Part shown: piece by piece, positions 36,883 through 46,117 of the stretch
Layout: the number at the start of each line of letters is the position of its first letter
How positions within the stretch are numbered: position 1 is the stretch's first letter
NCBI GenBank assembly: GCA_030645235.1
Contig: JAUSMV010000012.1
Location: forward strand, 496,001-560,000
Source: Parvibaculum sp.
GTDB taxonomy: Bacteria > Pseudomonadota > Alphaproteobacteria > Parvibaculales > Parvibaculaceae
Direction: 5' to 3'
Length of the DNA stretch: 64,000 bases
The notes under the pieces: model-generated
Databases searched by the model: none
What the model was told of the DNA's origin: nothing
The model's input: only the letters and a program-made list of their open reading frames with translations
Position numbers and translations under genes: made by a program

Positions 36883-36915
36883 AAACGGCGCGGATCAAAT
36901 CCGCGCCGTTTCTGT
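36883..36915. terminator. bidirectional Rho-independent terminator
   Basis: A perfect 13-bp stem, AAACGGCGCGGAT / ATCCGCGCCGTTT with loop CAA (36883-36911), has A-rich and T-rich flanks on either side. It separates the convergent ettA and MlaC-type genes and can stop both. Confidence 0.88.
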
Positions 36916-36933
36916 TTCAAGGCCGCGCCCCGC

Positions 36934-37587
36934 TTATTGCGGAGCGGCATCCGCGTCGGCGACCTTCTTGGACAGGTCTTTCAGCAGCGCGTCGAAGTCG
37001 CCGCCGTTATTAGCAATGACCGATGTGAAGGATGAGCGCTGTTCTTGCGCGAGCCAGATGCCGACGACATTGACGTCGAAAATGCGGTAGGCGCCGCTTT
37101 TGTCTTTCACGAGCCACCAGGTCACTTTGACCGGTTCGCGGCCATTGGTGAAATTGATCTGGCTGTCGACGATGGCCTGATTGGCGCCTTTGGCCTGCGA
37201 GCCTGTGATCGGCAGCTTTTCATTGTGATAGTCGCTAAGGCGCGTCACATAAACTTTGATCACAAAGTTGCGGACGAGCTTAAGATATTCGGCCTTCTGT
37301 TCCGGTGTGGGCAGACGCACATATTGACCAAGCGCGAAGCCCGCAATCTTGGGCAGGTCAGCATGGGCGTCGAGCAATGTCCCGAAGGCCGTTTCCTTTT
37401 CAGTGCGGCTTGTCGCCTTGTCGCTGATGATGTCGATGGCTTTGGCCGAGATGTCCGTGACGAAGGCTTCAGCGGCCGGGTCAGCGGCGGCGGATGCAGG
37501 CAGCGTCGCGGTAACGCTCGTCGCGATGAGCGTAAGGGCGAAGGCGAGGGGTGTGAAAAAATTACGCGTCGAAAGTGCGGCGTTCAT
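36934..37587 (-). CDS. mlaC: MlaC/Ttg2D-type phospholipid-binding periplasmic protein
   Basis: 217 residues with a signal peptide (FFTPLAFALTLIATSVTATLPASAAA) and the MlaC/Tol-Tol-Ttg2 domain (FALGQYVRLPTPEQKAEYLKLVRNFVIKVY, then VTWWLVKDKSGAYRIFDVNVVGIWLAQEQRSSF). MlaC carries phospholipids between the outer-membrane MlaA complex and the inner-membrane MlaFEDB pump. mlaA lies immediately upstream in the same direction; the MlaFED genes are not in the window. Confidence 0.9.
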   Translation of the reverse strand: MNAALSTRNFFTPLAFALTLIATSVTATLPASAAADPAAEAFVTDISAKAIDIISDKATSRTEKETAFGTLLDAHADLPKIAGFALGQYVRLPTPEQKAEYLKLVRNFVIKVYVTRLSDYHNEKLPITGSQAKGANQAIVDSQINFTNGREPVKVTWWLVKDKSGAYRIFDVNVVGIWLAQEQRSSFTSVIANNGGDFDALLKDLSKKVADADAAPQ

Positions 37588-37688
37588 AGCATGATCTCCT
37601 GAGCCGGGTTCCCGCGGCTTGGCTCCTCATGGTCAATTTTCCCCACACAAAAAGTGTGGAAATGTGAACGGAAAATTTTGTATTCCGC

Positions 37689-38519
37689 TTACTGAGGAGA
37701 CACAGCCTGCGGCTCGTTTGTGTCGAAATTTAGGTCGTCAATGTCGGGCAGATTGTCGACATCGGACTTACCGTTGGCGATTTCATTGTTGCGACTCTGA
37801 CGATAGAGGCTGCGCACGGTTGAGTAGAAATCAACCGATGTGCGTTCGATCTGGTCGAGCGTGTCGAGATTGCGCGCCCGGATGTCGATGCCGTTGAGCA
37901 CCGTACGTGTGACCGGCACGGTATAGGGGCCATCCCAGAAAATATATGTCATCGGGTCAAAGAAGCTGTCACCGAAATAGCCGACGAGATCGCGCGGCGG
38001 GGACGGTCCGAGAACCGGCACGAAGAGATAGGGCCCTTCGGGGATGCCATAGGTGCCGAAAGTCTGGCCGAGGTCTTCACGGTGCTGGGGATAGCCCCAG
38101 CCCGTCGCCGGATCAAAAATACCAAGCACGCCGACAGTCGAGTTGATGCCGAAGCGTGTTGCGTCGGAACCGGCCTGCGACCACTGGCCCTGAAGACCGT
38201 CATTGGCCACGACGACAAAGCTGCGCAGATTGTCGAGGACATTGCGCACGCCTTGCTTGCCGGGATCGGGGACAATACCGTCATACCAGGTGGCAACGGG
38301 CTTGAGCAAAATGATGTCGAGAAAGCGGTTCAGCTCGAAGAAATAGCGGTTCAGCGGTTCGATCGGATCGTTTGCTTCTTCATAGGCTTGCACAGCCGCG
38401 GGGTTTGCCGGATCGGGCCTTGTCGCACAGGCTGCGAGCGAGAGCATGAGGGCGAGCCCTGCCATTTTGAAACTTTGGTTCAGAGTCCGTGCAACCGAAT
38501 TCATATTATGGTCCGTCAT
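37689..38519 (-). CDS. mlaA: MlaA/VacJ outer-membrane lipoprotein
   Basis: 276 residues from the ATG at 38519; an alternative start at 38504 is possible. A lipoprotein signal with lipobox SLAAC is followed by the VacJ/MlaA domain: NDPIEPLNRYFFELNRFLD, NLRSFVVVANDGLQG, REDLGQTFGTYGIPEGPYLFVPVLGPSPPRD and FFDPMTYIF. MlaA removes phospholipids from the outer leaflet and passes them to MlaC, whose gene follows at about 100 bp. The intergenic part holds a small hairpin, CCACAC-AAAAA-GTGTGG. Confidence 0.92.
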   Translation of the reverse strand: MTDHNMNSVARTLNQSFKMAGLALMLSLAACATRPDPANPAAVQAYEEANDPIEPLNRYFFELNRFLDIILLKPVATWYDGIVPDPGKQGVRNVLDNLRSFVVVANDGLQGQWSQAGSDATRFGINSTVGVLGIFDPATGWGYPQHREDLGQTFGTYGIPEGPYLFVPVLGPSPPRDLVGYFGDSFFDPMTYIFWDGPYTVPVTRTVLNGIDIRARNLDTLDQIERTSVDFYSTVRSLYRQSRNNEIANGKSDVDNLPDIDDLNFDTNEPQAVSPQ

Positions 38520-38768
38520 TTGGCCTCGGGGCGGCGGCGGGGGGAGCCAGCAGGTGCAATCCGGGGCCTTTGCGGTCTGGAAAAAACGCCACAAGACGAT
38601 ATTGAGAATCGTCCAGATTCGCGCGCCCCAAAGTTCGCAATCCCCCTTGTCTAGCTATCATACAGGGCAAGCATTAACCAGTCGGTCACACGACAAAGCG
38701 TCTCCCCGCTGCGTCACTGTGGTGAAAATGACACTAAAAACCCCGCACTTTTCCTCTTGAATTTACAC

Positions 38769-38784
38769 ATAAAGATATGTTTAT
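38769..38784. promoter_or_regulatory. candidate operator of the ArsR-methyltransferase regulator
   Basis: ATAAAGATATGTTTAT is a palindrome of the form ATAAAnATATnTTTAT, broken only at the two n positions. It lies 25 bp before the start of the ArsR-type gene heading the methionine operon, in an AT-rich promoter-like stretch. ArsR-family repressors commonly bind such sites and autoregulate. Binding is inferred. Confidence 0.5.
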
Positions 38785-38809
38785 ATTTCCCGCCTTAGGA
38801 GTGGCGAAT

Positions 38810-39814
38810 ATGGATGAGCTATTGGCAGGGTTGCGAGCGGCGGGAGAGCCTACCCGATTGCGGCTGCTTGCCATTTTAACCAAGAGTGAACTGACCGTCA
38901 CGGAACTCACGCAGATTCTGCGACAGAGTCAGCCGCGCGTCAGCCGCCATCTGAAATTGCTGTGCGAGGCGGGGCTGCTCGACCGATTCCGTGAAGGAAG
39001 CTGGGTATTTTACCGCCGGTCGCAAAATGGAGCGGGTATGAAACTCGCCGGATTGCTGACCAGTCTTATTCCGGCGGGCGATCAAACCATCGCACGCGAT
39101 CTGGAGCGGCTTGATGCCGTGCGCAGTGCGCGCTCTGAACGTGCGGCGGAATTCTTCCGCGATAATGTAGATGAGTGGAATCGTATCCGCTCGCTCCATG
39201 TCGCCGAGGCAAGTGTTGAGCAGGCGCTCGTGGAGTTTGCGACCAAGGGGCGCGATGTCGGCAGTTATGTGGATCTCGGCACAGGCACAGGCCGCATGAT
39301 TGAGCTGATCGGGCCGCAGGCCGGATCGAGCCTTGGCATCGACCTCTCGCCCGAAATGCTGGCCTTTGCGCGCGCCAAGCTCGATCAGCAGGCGATTGAA
39401 CATTGCTCGCTGCGTCAGGGCGATCTCTACGATCTGCCCTTGGCCGATGGGGTGGCCGATCTCGTGACGCTTCATCAGGTGTTGCATTATCTCGACGATC
39501 CGGCCGCTGCCGTCGTCGAGGCCGCACGCATCCTGAAACCCGGCGGGCGGTTGCTGATTGCTGACTTTGCACCGCATGAGCTTGATTTCTTGCGCGAGGA
39601 GCAGGCCCATCGTCGTCTCGGTTTTGCTGAAGATGAAGTGAAAAACTGGTTGATGTCGGCAGGGCTTGAAATGACCGGGATGCGTCGCTTGCAACCGGCG
39701 GAAGGCGATGAAGACGCGATATTGACCGTTGTGATTTATGCAGCTGACAAGGCAAAGGAACACAGACCGGCAAGGTCGCAGCGATCGGAAGAATTGGAAG
39801 GAACAAGCGCATGA
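38810..39814 (+). CDS. ArsR-type regulator fused to SAM-dependent methyltransferase domain
   Basis: 334 residues from the ATG at 38810 (AGGAG at 38797, 8 bases of spacing). Residues 1-85 are an ArsR winged helix (AGEPTRLRLLAIL, LRQSQPRVSRHLKLLCEAGL, EGSWVFYR) without an obvious metal-binding CxC. Residues about 130-310 are a class I methyltransferase fold with VDLGTGTGRMIEL as SAM motif I and LHQVLHYLDDP. Coupled by ATGA to metF and followed by metH, it is likely a sensor of S-adenosylmethionine or S-adenosylhomocysteine that controls this operon. Whether the domain still methylates anything is unknown. Confidence 0.88.
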   Translation: MDELLAGLRAAGEPTRLRLLAILTKSELTVTELTQILRQSQPRVSRHLKLLCEAGLLDRFREGSWVFYRRSQNGAGMKLAGLLTSLIPAGDQTIARDLERLDAVRSARSERAAEFFRDNVDEWNRIRSLHVAEASVEQALVEFATKGRDVGSYVDLGTGTGRMIELIGPQAGSSLGIDLSPEMLAFARAKLDQQAIEHCSLRQGDLYDLPLADGVADLVTLHQVLHYLDDPAAAVVEAARILKPGGRLLIADFAPHELDFLREEQAHRRLGFAEDEVKNWLMSAGLEMTGMRRLQPAEGDEDAILTVVIYAADKAKEHRPARSQRSEELEGTSA

Positions 39815-40725
39815 GCAAGACATCAGATAAAAGCGCGAGTGACGCGGGGCAGGCTGCCACGCAAGTGTCGTTTGAATTTTTCCCGCCCAAGACGCCGGAA
39901 ATGGAAGACACGCTTTGGCGCGCGATCCGTCGCCTTGAGCCGTTTCAGCCTGAGCTTGTGTCCGTCACCTATGGCGCGGGCGGTTCCACGCGCGAACGCA
40001 CGCATGGCACGGTGAAACGCATTGTGCAGGAAACAACTTTGAAGCCTGCAGCGCATCTCACCTGTGTCGGCGCGTCAAAAGGCGAGACCGATGATGTGAT
40101 CCGGGCCTATTGGGATGCGGGTATTCGCCACATCGTTGCGCTGCGCGGCGATATGCCGGAGCTTGGCGCGCCTTATGTGCCGCATCCGCAGGGTTATCAA
40201 TCGACGCCCGACCTCATCGAAGGTATCCGCAAGATCGGCAACTTTGAAGTGATCGTCAGTGCCTATCCTGAGAAGCATCCGGAATCTGTGTCGCTTGAAG
40301 CTGATATTGAGCTTTTAAAGCGCAAGGTTGATGCGGGTGCAACGCGTGCCATTTCGCAATTTGTGTTCGACACAGAAAAGCACACGCGCTTTCTTGATCG
40401 CGTGCGTCACGAAGGCATCAATGTGCCGCTGGTGCCGGGTATTATGCCGACGACGAATTTTAAAGGCACCAAGCGCATGGCAGAACGCTGTGGCGCGTCG
40501 ATCCCGAAATGGCTCGATGATTATTATGTCGGGCTCGATGACGAATTGGAAACACGCAAGCTGATTGCGGCCTATGTGGCGGCAGAGCAGGTCAACCGCC
40601 TGCGCGCCTATGGCTTTGATCGGTTCCACTTTTACACGCTCAATCAGGCTGATCTGACTTTTGCGATCTGCAATGTGTTGGGTATTCACAGGCATCCGGT
40701 GCGCAGCGCATCGCCTGTGGCATAA
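39811..40725 (+). CDS. metF: 5,10-methylenetetrahydrofolate reductase
   Basis: 304-residue FAD-containing MetF that makes 5-methyl-tetrahydrofolate for methionine synthesis. Motifs: [14 protein letters not shown] with the catalytic Glu, [33 protein letters not shown] and [12 protein letters not shown]. The N-terminus has about 15 extra polar residues. It starts within the regulator's stop codon and is followed after 11 bp by the first methionine synthase gene. Confidence 0.95.
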   Translation: MSKTSDKSASDAGQAATQVSFEFFPPKTPEMEDTLWRAIRRLEPFQPELVSVTYGAGGSTRERTHGTVKRIVQETTLKPAAHLTCVGASKGETDDVIRAYWDAGIRHIVALRGDMPELGAPYVPHPQGYQSTPDLIEGIRKIGNFEVIVSAYPEKHPESVSLEADIELLKRKVDAGATRAISQFVFDTEKHTRFLDRVRHEGINVPLVPGIMPTTNFKGTKRMAERCGASIPKWLDDYYVGLDDELETRKLIAAYVAAEQVNRLRAYGFDRFHFYTLNQADLTFAICNVLGIHRHPVRSASPVA

Positions 40726-40736
40726 GGACCAAAAAG

Positions 40737-41798
40737 ATGAACAGAGACGAACGCATTGCTTATCTGAAGAACGACGTTAAAAATCGTGTGCTCGTGCTTG
40801 ACGGCGCGATGGGCACGATGATTCAGGGCTATAAGCTCACAGAAGCTGATTTCCGTGGTGAGCGTTTTAAAAATCACCCCGTCGATCTCAAAGGCGATAA
40901 TGAGCTTATTGGTTTGGTGCGTCCTGATATTCTGCGTGACATTCACCTTGAGTATTTCCGTGCCGGCGCCGACATTGCAGAGACGAATACGTTCGGTGCG
41001 ACAGTGATTGCGCAGGCCGATTACAAGCTCGAATCTGTTTCCTATGAAATGAATGTCCAGAGCGCGAAGATCGCACGCGAAGCTGCCGCCATTGCTGAAA
41101 GCGAAACGCCGGGCCGTGTCTGCTATGTCGCGGGCGTGCTTGGGCCCACCAATCGCACGGCATCGATTTCGCCCAAAGTGAGCGACCCGGGCTTCCGCAA
41201 TGTGACATTCGATGAATTGCGCGAGGCTTATAAGGACTCGACGCGGGGACTCATCGAAGGCGGCGCTGATCTTATTCTGGTTGAAACGATTTTCGACACG
41301 CTGAATGCCAAGGCGGCGCTCTTTGCTGTGTCTGAAGTCTTTGAGGAACTGGGCTTTGAATTGCCGGTGATGATTTCCGGCACGATCACCGACATGTCCG
41401 GTCGCCTTTTGTCTGGTCAGACACCCGAAGCTTTCTGGAATTCTGTCGCGCATGTGAAGCCTTTTTCCATCGGGCTTAACTGTGCACTCGGTGCCAAGGA
41501 GATGCGCCCCCATATTCACACGCTCTCGCGCATCGCGGGCGTCAATGTGAGTGCGCATCCCAATGCCGGTCTGCCGAATGAAATGGGCGAATATGATGAG
41601 ACGCCGGATCAGATGGCGGCCTTTGTCGGTGAGTTTGCCTCATCCGGCCTTGTCAATATCGTGGGTGGTTGCTGCGGCTCGACGCCGGGGCACATTCATG
41701 CCATTGCCGAGGCCGTGAAGAAAATCACGCCGCGCGATATGCCGGAAATTGAACCGCGCTTGCGGCTGTCGGGTCTTGAACCCTTTACCGGCGCTTGA
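40737..41798 (+). CDS. metH: methionine synthase, homocysteine-binding subunit (split MetH N-part)
   Basis: 353 residues covering only the Zn-dependent homocysteine methyltransferase barrel of cobalamin methionine synthase. [21 protein letters not shown] begins the module, and Zn ligands are Cys249 (GLNCALG), Cys312 and Cys313 (GGCCGSTP). The protein ends with a normal stop at about the first inter-domain linker. The remaining modules follow as a separate gene after 26 bp. A two-gene MetH is known in several alphaproteobacteria, so this is a real split and not a sequencing error: each part has its own start and a short intergenic region. Confidence 0.92.
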   Translation: MNRDERIAYLKNDVKNRVLVLDGAMGTMIQGYKLTEADFRGERFKNHPVDLKGDNELIGLVRPDILRDIHLEYFRAGADIAETNTFGATVIAQADYKLESVSYEMNVQSAKIAREAAAIAESETPGRVCYVAGVLGPTNRTASISPKVSDPGFRNVTFDELREAYKDSTRGLIEGGADLILVETIFDTLNAKAALFAVSEVFEELGFELPVMISGTITDMSGRLLSGQTPEAFWNSVAHVKPFSIGLNCALGAKEMRPHIHTLSRIAGVNVSAHPNAGLPNEMGEYDETPDQMAAFVGEFASSGLVNIVGGCCGSTPGHIHAIAEAVKKITPRDMPEIEPRLRLSGLEPFTGA

Positions 41799-41824
41799 TC
41801 CGGACTGACAAAGAGTAAATTGAG

Positions 41825-44512
41825 ATGACACAATCGACAGCCAGCTTCATCAACATTGGCGAACGAACCAATGTGACCGGCTCTGCCAAGTTCAAGAAAC
41901 TCATCGTAGATGGTCGCTACGATGAGGCCTTGACCGTTGCACTTCAGCAGGTGGAGAGCGGCGCGCAGATCATCGATATCAATATGGATGAAGGCATGCT
42001 CGACAGTGAGGCGGCGATGGTGCGCTTCCTCAATCTGATTGCGGCTGAACCTGACATCGCGCGCGTGCCGATCATGATTGACAGCTCTAAATGGTCGATT
42101 ATCGAAGCCGGTTTGAAATGCGTGCAGGGCAAAGCGATTGTGAATTCAATCAGCTTGAAAGAGGGTGAAGAAGCCTTTCTTGATCACGCGCGCAAAGTGC
42201 TGCGCTATGGCGCGGCGGCTGTTGTCATGGCCTTTGACGAAGACGGACAGGCGGACACGGCCAACCGCAAGTTCGAAATCTGCGAACGATCCTATCGGTT
42301 GCTGGTTGATAAGATCGGTTTCCCGCCGGAAGATATTATTTTCGATCCGAATATCTTTGCGGTCGCCACAGGCATCGACGAGCACAACAATTACGGTGTT
42401 GAGTTCATTGAGGCGACACGGCGCATCAAGCAGAATCTGCCCCATGCGCATGTGTCGGGCGGTGTGTCCAACGTCTCGTTCTCGTTCCGTGGCAATGAGC
42501 CCGTGCGCGAGGCCATGCATTCGGTGTTTCTCTATCATGCCATTCAGGCGGGCATGGATATGGGCATCGTCAATGCCGGTCAGCTGGCGATTTATGATGA
42601 GATTGAGCCGGAGCTGCGGACACGCGTTGAAGACGTGATCCTCAACCGCCGTCCCGATGGTACGGAGCGTCTGCTGGAAATTGCCGAGCGCTACAAGGGC
42701 GATGCGGGCAAGAAGAAAGAAGAGGATCTCAGCTGGCGTGAGTTGCCGGTCAATGAGCGCCTCACTCATTCGCTCGTCAAAGGCATCAACGCCTTTATTG
42801 AAGAAGATACCGAAGCCGCGCGTCAGGTCGCTGTGAAGCCTCTCGATGTGATCGAAGGCCCGCTGATGGATGGTATGAATGTCGTCGGCGATTTGTTTGG
42901 TTCCGGCAAAATGTTTCTGCCGCAGGTGGTGAAGTCCGCCCGCGTGATGAAACAGGCCGTGGCCTATCTCATGCCCTTCATGGAAGAGGAAAAGCGCCGC
43001 ACGGGTGCCGAGCAGAACAAGGCTGCGGCGCGTATTCTGATGGCGACCGTCAAAGGCGACGTGCATGACATCGGCAAAAACATTGTCGGCGTTGTGCTCC
43101 AGTGCAACAATTTTGAAGTGATCGACATGGGCGTCATGGTGCCTGCTGCTGAAATTCTGAAGCGGGCGCGCGAGGAGAAAGTCGATGTGATCGGCCTGTC
43201 TGGTCTTATCACGCCGAGCCTTGACGAGATGTGCCATGTGGCTGCTGAAATGGAGCGCGAAGGTTTCAGCATTCCGTTGCTCATCGGCGGCGCGACGACG
43301 AGCCGTATTCACACGGCCGTCAAAGTGCATCCGAACTATAAGCGCGGGCAGGCGATCTATGTGACCGACGCCAGCCGCGCGGTCGGCGTTGTCTCGCAGC
43401 TCATTTCCGAGAATACGAAAGTGAGCTATATCGACGACGTGCGGGCCGAATATGTAAAAATGGCGGCAGCTCACGCCAATGCGCGCCAGACCAAAGAGCG
43501 TCAAACGCTTGAGGCCGCGCGCGAAAATCGCATGAAGATTGAATGGGAAGGCTATAAGCCGACAAAGCCCACATTCCTCGGCACGAAAGTGTTTGAGGAT
43601 TATCCCATTGAGAAACTCGTGCCCTATATTGACTGGACGCCTTTCTTTGCGACATGGGAACTTGCCGGTCACTATCCGCAAATCTTGCAGGACGACAAAA
43701 TCGGCGAGGCCGCACGTTCGCTTTTTGAAGACGCGCAGGAAATGCTGAAACAGATGGTCGATGAGAAGTGGCTGCGTGCCTCTGCCGTTATCGGCTTCTG
43801 GCCCGCCAACAGTGTCGGCACGGATGACATCGAGCTTTATGGAGATGACACACGCGCTGAAACGAAAGCCATGCTCCATTCGCTGCGTCAGCAGATGGCG
43901 CGTGGCAAATCGGATCGCGCGAATATGGCGCTTGCCGATTTTATCGCGCCGAAAGAGACGGGCATTGCCGATTATATCGGCGGCTTTGCAGTGACGACCG
44001 GTCACGGCGAAGACGAAATTGCAAAAGCTTTTGCCGACAAGCTCGACGATTATAAGTCGATCTTGTCCAAGGCGCTGGCTGATCGCCTGGCCGAGGCCTT
44101 TGCCGAGCATATGCATGAGCGCGTGCGCCGCGAGTTCTGGGCCTATGCGTCGGGTGAAACCCTTAGCAATGCCGATCTCATCGCCGAGAAATATCAGGGC
44201 ATCCGTCCGGCACCGGGCTATCCGGCCCAGCCTGACCACACCGAGAAGAAAACTTTGTTCGAGCTTCTCGATGCGGAAGACAAAGCAGGCATCAAACTCA
44301 CCGAGAGCTATGCGATGTGGCCGGGCGCGGCGGTCAGCGGCTTTTATTTCAGCCACCCGCAGTCGGAATATTTCGGAGTGGGTCGCATCGAGCGCGATCA
44401 GGTGGTGGATTACGCTGCGCGCAAAGGTATGACGCTTGCCGAATGCGAACGCTGGCTCGCTCCCATCCTCAATTACACGCCGGGTACTGAGACCGATAAC
44501 GCGGCGGCCTAA
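41825..44512 (+). CDS. metH: methionine synthase, folate/B12/reactivation subunit (split MetH C-part)
   Basis: 895 residues with the other three MetH modules: folate-binding barrel ([17 protein letters not shown] at residues 9-25), B12 cap and Rossmann cobalamin domain with [11 protein letters not shown] (His414 is the lower axial ligand), and the AdoMet-dependent reactivation domain ([15 protein letters not shown] then [17 protein letters not shown]). It completes methyl transfer from methyl-THF to homocysteine together with the preceding subunit. It ends the operon. A long open frame on the opposite strand is a codon-bias shadow. Confidence 0.94.
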   Translation: MTQSTASFINIGERTNVTGSAKFKKLIVDGRYDEALTVALQQVESGAQIIDINMDEGMLDSEAAMVRFLNLIAAEPDIARVPIMIDSSKWSIIEAGLKCVQGKAIVNSISLKEGEEAFLDHARKVLRYGAAAVVMAFDEDGQADTANRKFEICERSYRLLVDKIGFPPEDIIFDPNIFAVATGIDEHNNYGVEFIEATRRIKQNLPHAHVSGGVSNVSFSFRGNEPVREAMHSVFLYHAIQAGMDMGIVNAGQLAIYDEIEPELRTRVEDVILNRRPDGTERLLEIAERYKGDAGKKKEEDLSWRELPVNERLTHSLVKGINAFIEEDTEAARQVAVKPLDVIEGPLMDGMNVVGDLFGSGKMFLPQVVKSARVMKQAVAYLMPFMEEEKRRTGAEQNKAAARILMATVKGDVHDIGKNIVGVVLQCNNFEVIDMGVMVPAAEILKRAREEKVDVIGLSGLITPSLDEMCHVAAEMEREGFSIPLLIGGATTSRIHTAVKVHPNYKRGQAIYVTDASRAVGVVSQLISENTKVSYIDDVRAEYVKMAAAHANARQTKERQTLEAARENRMKIEWEGYKPTKPTFLGTKVFEDYPIEKLVPYIDWTPFFATWELAGHYPQILQDDKIGEAARSLFEDAQEMLKQMVDEKWLRASAVIGFWPANSVGTDDIELYGDDTRAETKAMLHSLRQQMARGKSDRANMALADFIAPKETGIADYIGGFAVTTGHGEDEIAKAFADKLDDYKSILSKALADRLAEAFAEHMHERVRREFWAYASGETLSNADLIAEKYQGIRPAPGYPAQPDHTEKKTLFELLDAEDKAGIKLTESYAMWPGAAVSGFYFSHPQSEYFGVGRIERDQVVDYAARKGMTLAECERWLAPILNYTPGTETDNAAA

Positions 44513-44630
44513 AAAACTTATCCCCATGGCGAATGGTGCACCCATATTGTGAGTGTCGCCGTAGCTTGAAGGGACGCATCCGGAAATTCCCAATGCGGTG
44601 CGGCGATCGCGGGGCGAGATGTTTTTCGCC

Positions 44631-44709
44631 AACACGCGTTCACGTGTTACGCGTTACCACGCGTCACGCGGGTGAGATACATTGAGCCCCGCGTCCCTTT
44701 TTTAGGGAC
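44631..44709. repeat. ACGCGT repeat cluster and hairpins downstream of metH
   Basis: ACGCGT occurs at 44634, 44649 and 44659, with another ACGCG at 44666 and CACGTG at 44641. AACACG/CGTGTT (44631-44648) can form a stem. A separate hairpin GTCCCT-TTTTT-AGGGAC lies at 44693-44709. The stretch between metH and the HxlR gene (44513-44772) contains no credible gene. The hairpins may help end metH transcription, but neither is a classical terminator. Confidence 0.4.
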
Positions 44710-44772
44710 AAAGTGCTGAAAAGTTTTACCTGAGTGCCATAGCTTCGGACGTATCGCGTCGCGGGGCCGCTT

Positions 44773-45108
44773 TCATTTGAGCCCCTTCGCCCATTTCTCG
44801 GCCCAATGCGTCAGCGCCTCGAACTCCGTTCCGAGTTCGCGGCCCATGGGTGTGAGCGCATAGCCGTCTGCCGTGGTTTCGATGAGGGCGGCCTCGCGCA
44901 GCTCTGCGAGGCGGGCGTTGAGCACACTGGGCGAAAGTCCGCCGCAAGCCTCTTGCAACCCGCGAAAGGTGAGGGCGTCACCACGTAATTCCCAGAGAAT
45001 GCGCAATATCCAGCGCCGGCCCATCAGGTCGATCAGCGCCATGATTGGCTTGCCGCTTTTGGAGCCGCGAACAGGTTTGCCGGGTTTGGGAATCGTCATT
45101 TTGGCCAT
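44773..45108 (-). CDS. HxlR-family transcriptional regulator
   Basis: 111 residues from the ATG at 45108. HxlR winged helix: DLMGRRWILRILWELRGDALTFRGLQ, ACGGLSPSVLNARLAELREAALIE, GYALTPMGREL. The usual N-terminal regulatory cysteine of the HypR/YodB subgroup is not present, though a Cys lies in EACGGLSP. It is divergent from an AhpD-like gene across 77 bp that contains a perfect inverted repeat, so it most likely represses that gene and perhaps itself. Confidence 0.88.
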   Translation of the reverse strand: MAKMTIPKPGKPVRGSKSGKPIMALIDLMGRRWILRILWELRGDALTFRGLQEACGGLSPSVLNARLAELREAALIETTADGYALTPMGRELGTEFEALTHWAEKWAKGLK

Positions 45109-45152
45109 GTGCAAGATTATCTCTTGCGCTACGAAAAAAGAAGCATATCTTT

Positions 45153-45173
45153 TTGCTACTGAAAACGTAGCAA
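45153..45173. promoter_or_regulatory. probable HxlR operator
   Basis: A perfect inverted repeat TTGCTAC-N7-GTAGCAA occupies 45153-45173, directly before the ribosome site of the AhpD-like gene. The 21-bp size, 7-bp arms and position between divergent regulator and target are typical of an HxlR dimer site. A related half-site, GCGCTAC, appears at about 45126-45132. Confidence 0.7.
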
Positions 45174-45185
45174 CAGGAGATGGCC

Positions 45186-45755
45186 ATGAACGCCATAATC
45201 AAGACTGCCCGTATCGCCCCCGCCGTTCAGCCCTTTGCGCCGGACATGGAAGAAACGCTCGCCAATCTCATGCAGGGCAGGGAGCCGCTGCTTCTCTTCC
45301 GCACCCTCGCGCGCGACCCGCGCCTGTTTCGCCGTTTTATGGCGGGCGGGTTGCTCGACAAGGGCAATCTCACATTGCGCGAACGCGAAATCGTGATTGA
45401 TCGCACCTGCGCGCGGTGTGGCGGTGAATATGAGTGGGGCGTACACATGGCGCTCTTTGCGACAAGCGTCGGCTTTGGTCCTGAAGAGATCAGGGCGACC
45501 TGCGCGAAAGAGGTCGATCAATCTTGCTGGTCGGCGCGCGAGATACTGATTTTGCGATTGGCAGATCAGCTCCACGAGACGTCCATGATCGATGATGATT
45601 TGTGGAGCGCGCTGGCGTCAGAGTTCAGCGATGAGCAATTGCTCGAACTCATCATGCTCGCGGGCTTTTATCACATGGTGTCATTTGTGGTGAATGCGAC
45701 GCGCCTGCCGCCGGAGCCTTACGGCGCGCGCTTTCCGGCAGATATCGTCAGATAA
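45186..45755 (+). CDS. carboxymuconolactone decarboxylase/AhpD-family protein
   Basis: 189 residues from the ATG at 45186 (AGGAG at 45175 has proper spacing; the ATG at 45180 touches the ribosome site). The alpha-helical CMD/AhpD fold carries CARCGGEYEWGVHM, a Cys-x-x-Cys with downstream His as in AhpD-type thiol hydroperoxide reductases. It lacks residues specific to lactone decarboxylation that could be recognised here. Control by an HxlR regulator, a family that often senses reactive electrophiles, fits a detoxifying role. Overlaps a minus-strand small gene at its 3' end by 8 bp. Confidence 0.82.
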   Translation: MNAIIKTARIAPAVQPFAPDMEETLANLMQGREPLLLFRTLARDPRLFRRFMAGGLLDKGNLTLREREIVIDRTCARCGGEYEWGVHMALFATSVGFGPEEIRATCAKEVDQSCWSAREILILRLADQLHETSMIDDDLWSALASEFSDEQLLELIMLAGFYHMVSFVVNATRLPPEPYGARFPADIVR

Positions 45756-45831
45756 GGCCAACTGTAATGGCGCCGACAAAAACGAACGCCAGACATGTAA
45801 CGGCGTAACCGACTCGCATGGAAAAGGACAT
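45748..45831 (-). CDS. 27-residue hydrophobic small membrane protein (candidate)
   Basis: A short minus-strand frame starts at ATG (45831) behind an ideal GGGAGG with 5 bases of spacing. It encodes MSFSMRVGYAVTCLAFVFVG followed by AITVGLI and a TGA stop. The product is one hydrophobic helix with a single positive charge near the N-terminus, as in bacterial single-pass small proteins. The last 8 bp overlap the convergent AhpD-like gene. It is too short for normal gene finding. No function can be given; the evidence is ribosome site plus composition. Confidence 0.5.
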   Translation of the reverse strand: MSFSMRVGYAVTCLAFVFVGAITVGLI

Positions 45832-46054
45832 AGCGGCCTCCCGAAGTGGTTGTCCAAAGTGGCTATCGCAACAGGTGCAAAAGGCACATCACACTGGTCA
45901 CAGGGGAATGGTTAACGGGGTTCATTGCCCTTGCAAGCGCAAATTGAGCTGCGTTATTGCTGCAACAGAGTGGCGCGTTTGCACAGGTCGGAAAGGCCGG
46001 ATTTCGGCGCGAAACAGCGGGCTGTGGTCGGTTTGCCATTGTGGACAAAGTAAA

Positions 46055-46083
46055 ACGAGCCGGCCCTTTCGGGGCCGACTCGT
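46055..46083 (-). terminator. Rho-independent terminator of the chemoreceptor operon
   Basis: On the minus strand, ACGAGTCGGCCC pairs with GGGCCGGCTCGT (one G-T pair) around a short CGAAA loop, followed by TTTACTTTG. It lies 35 bp past the chemoreceptor stop. The remainder of 45832-46054 holds no recognised gene. Confidence 0.8.
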
Positions 46084-46117
46084 CTTTGTCTTACATTCCA
46101 CATGCTGCGGTTGGTTT

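Noticed and set aside
37643-37659. CCACAC-AAAAA-GTGTGG as a terminator between mlaA and mlaC
   Set aside because: The stem is only 6 bp and lacks a T-run; both genes are expected in one unit.
42146-44635. 829-residue open frame on the minus strand opposite the second metH gene
   Set aside because: The plus strand is certainly metH with all its motifs; the opposite frame is His/Arg-rich with no recognised domain, as expected from codon bias.
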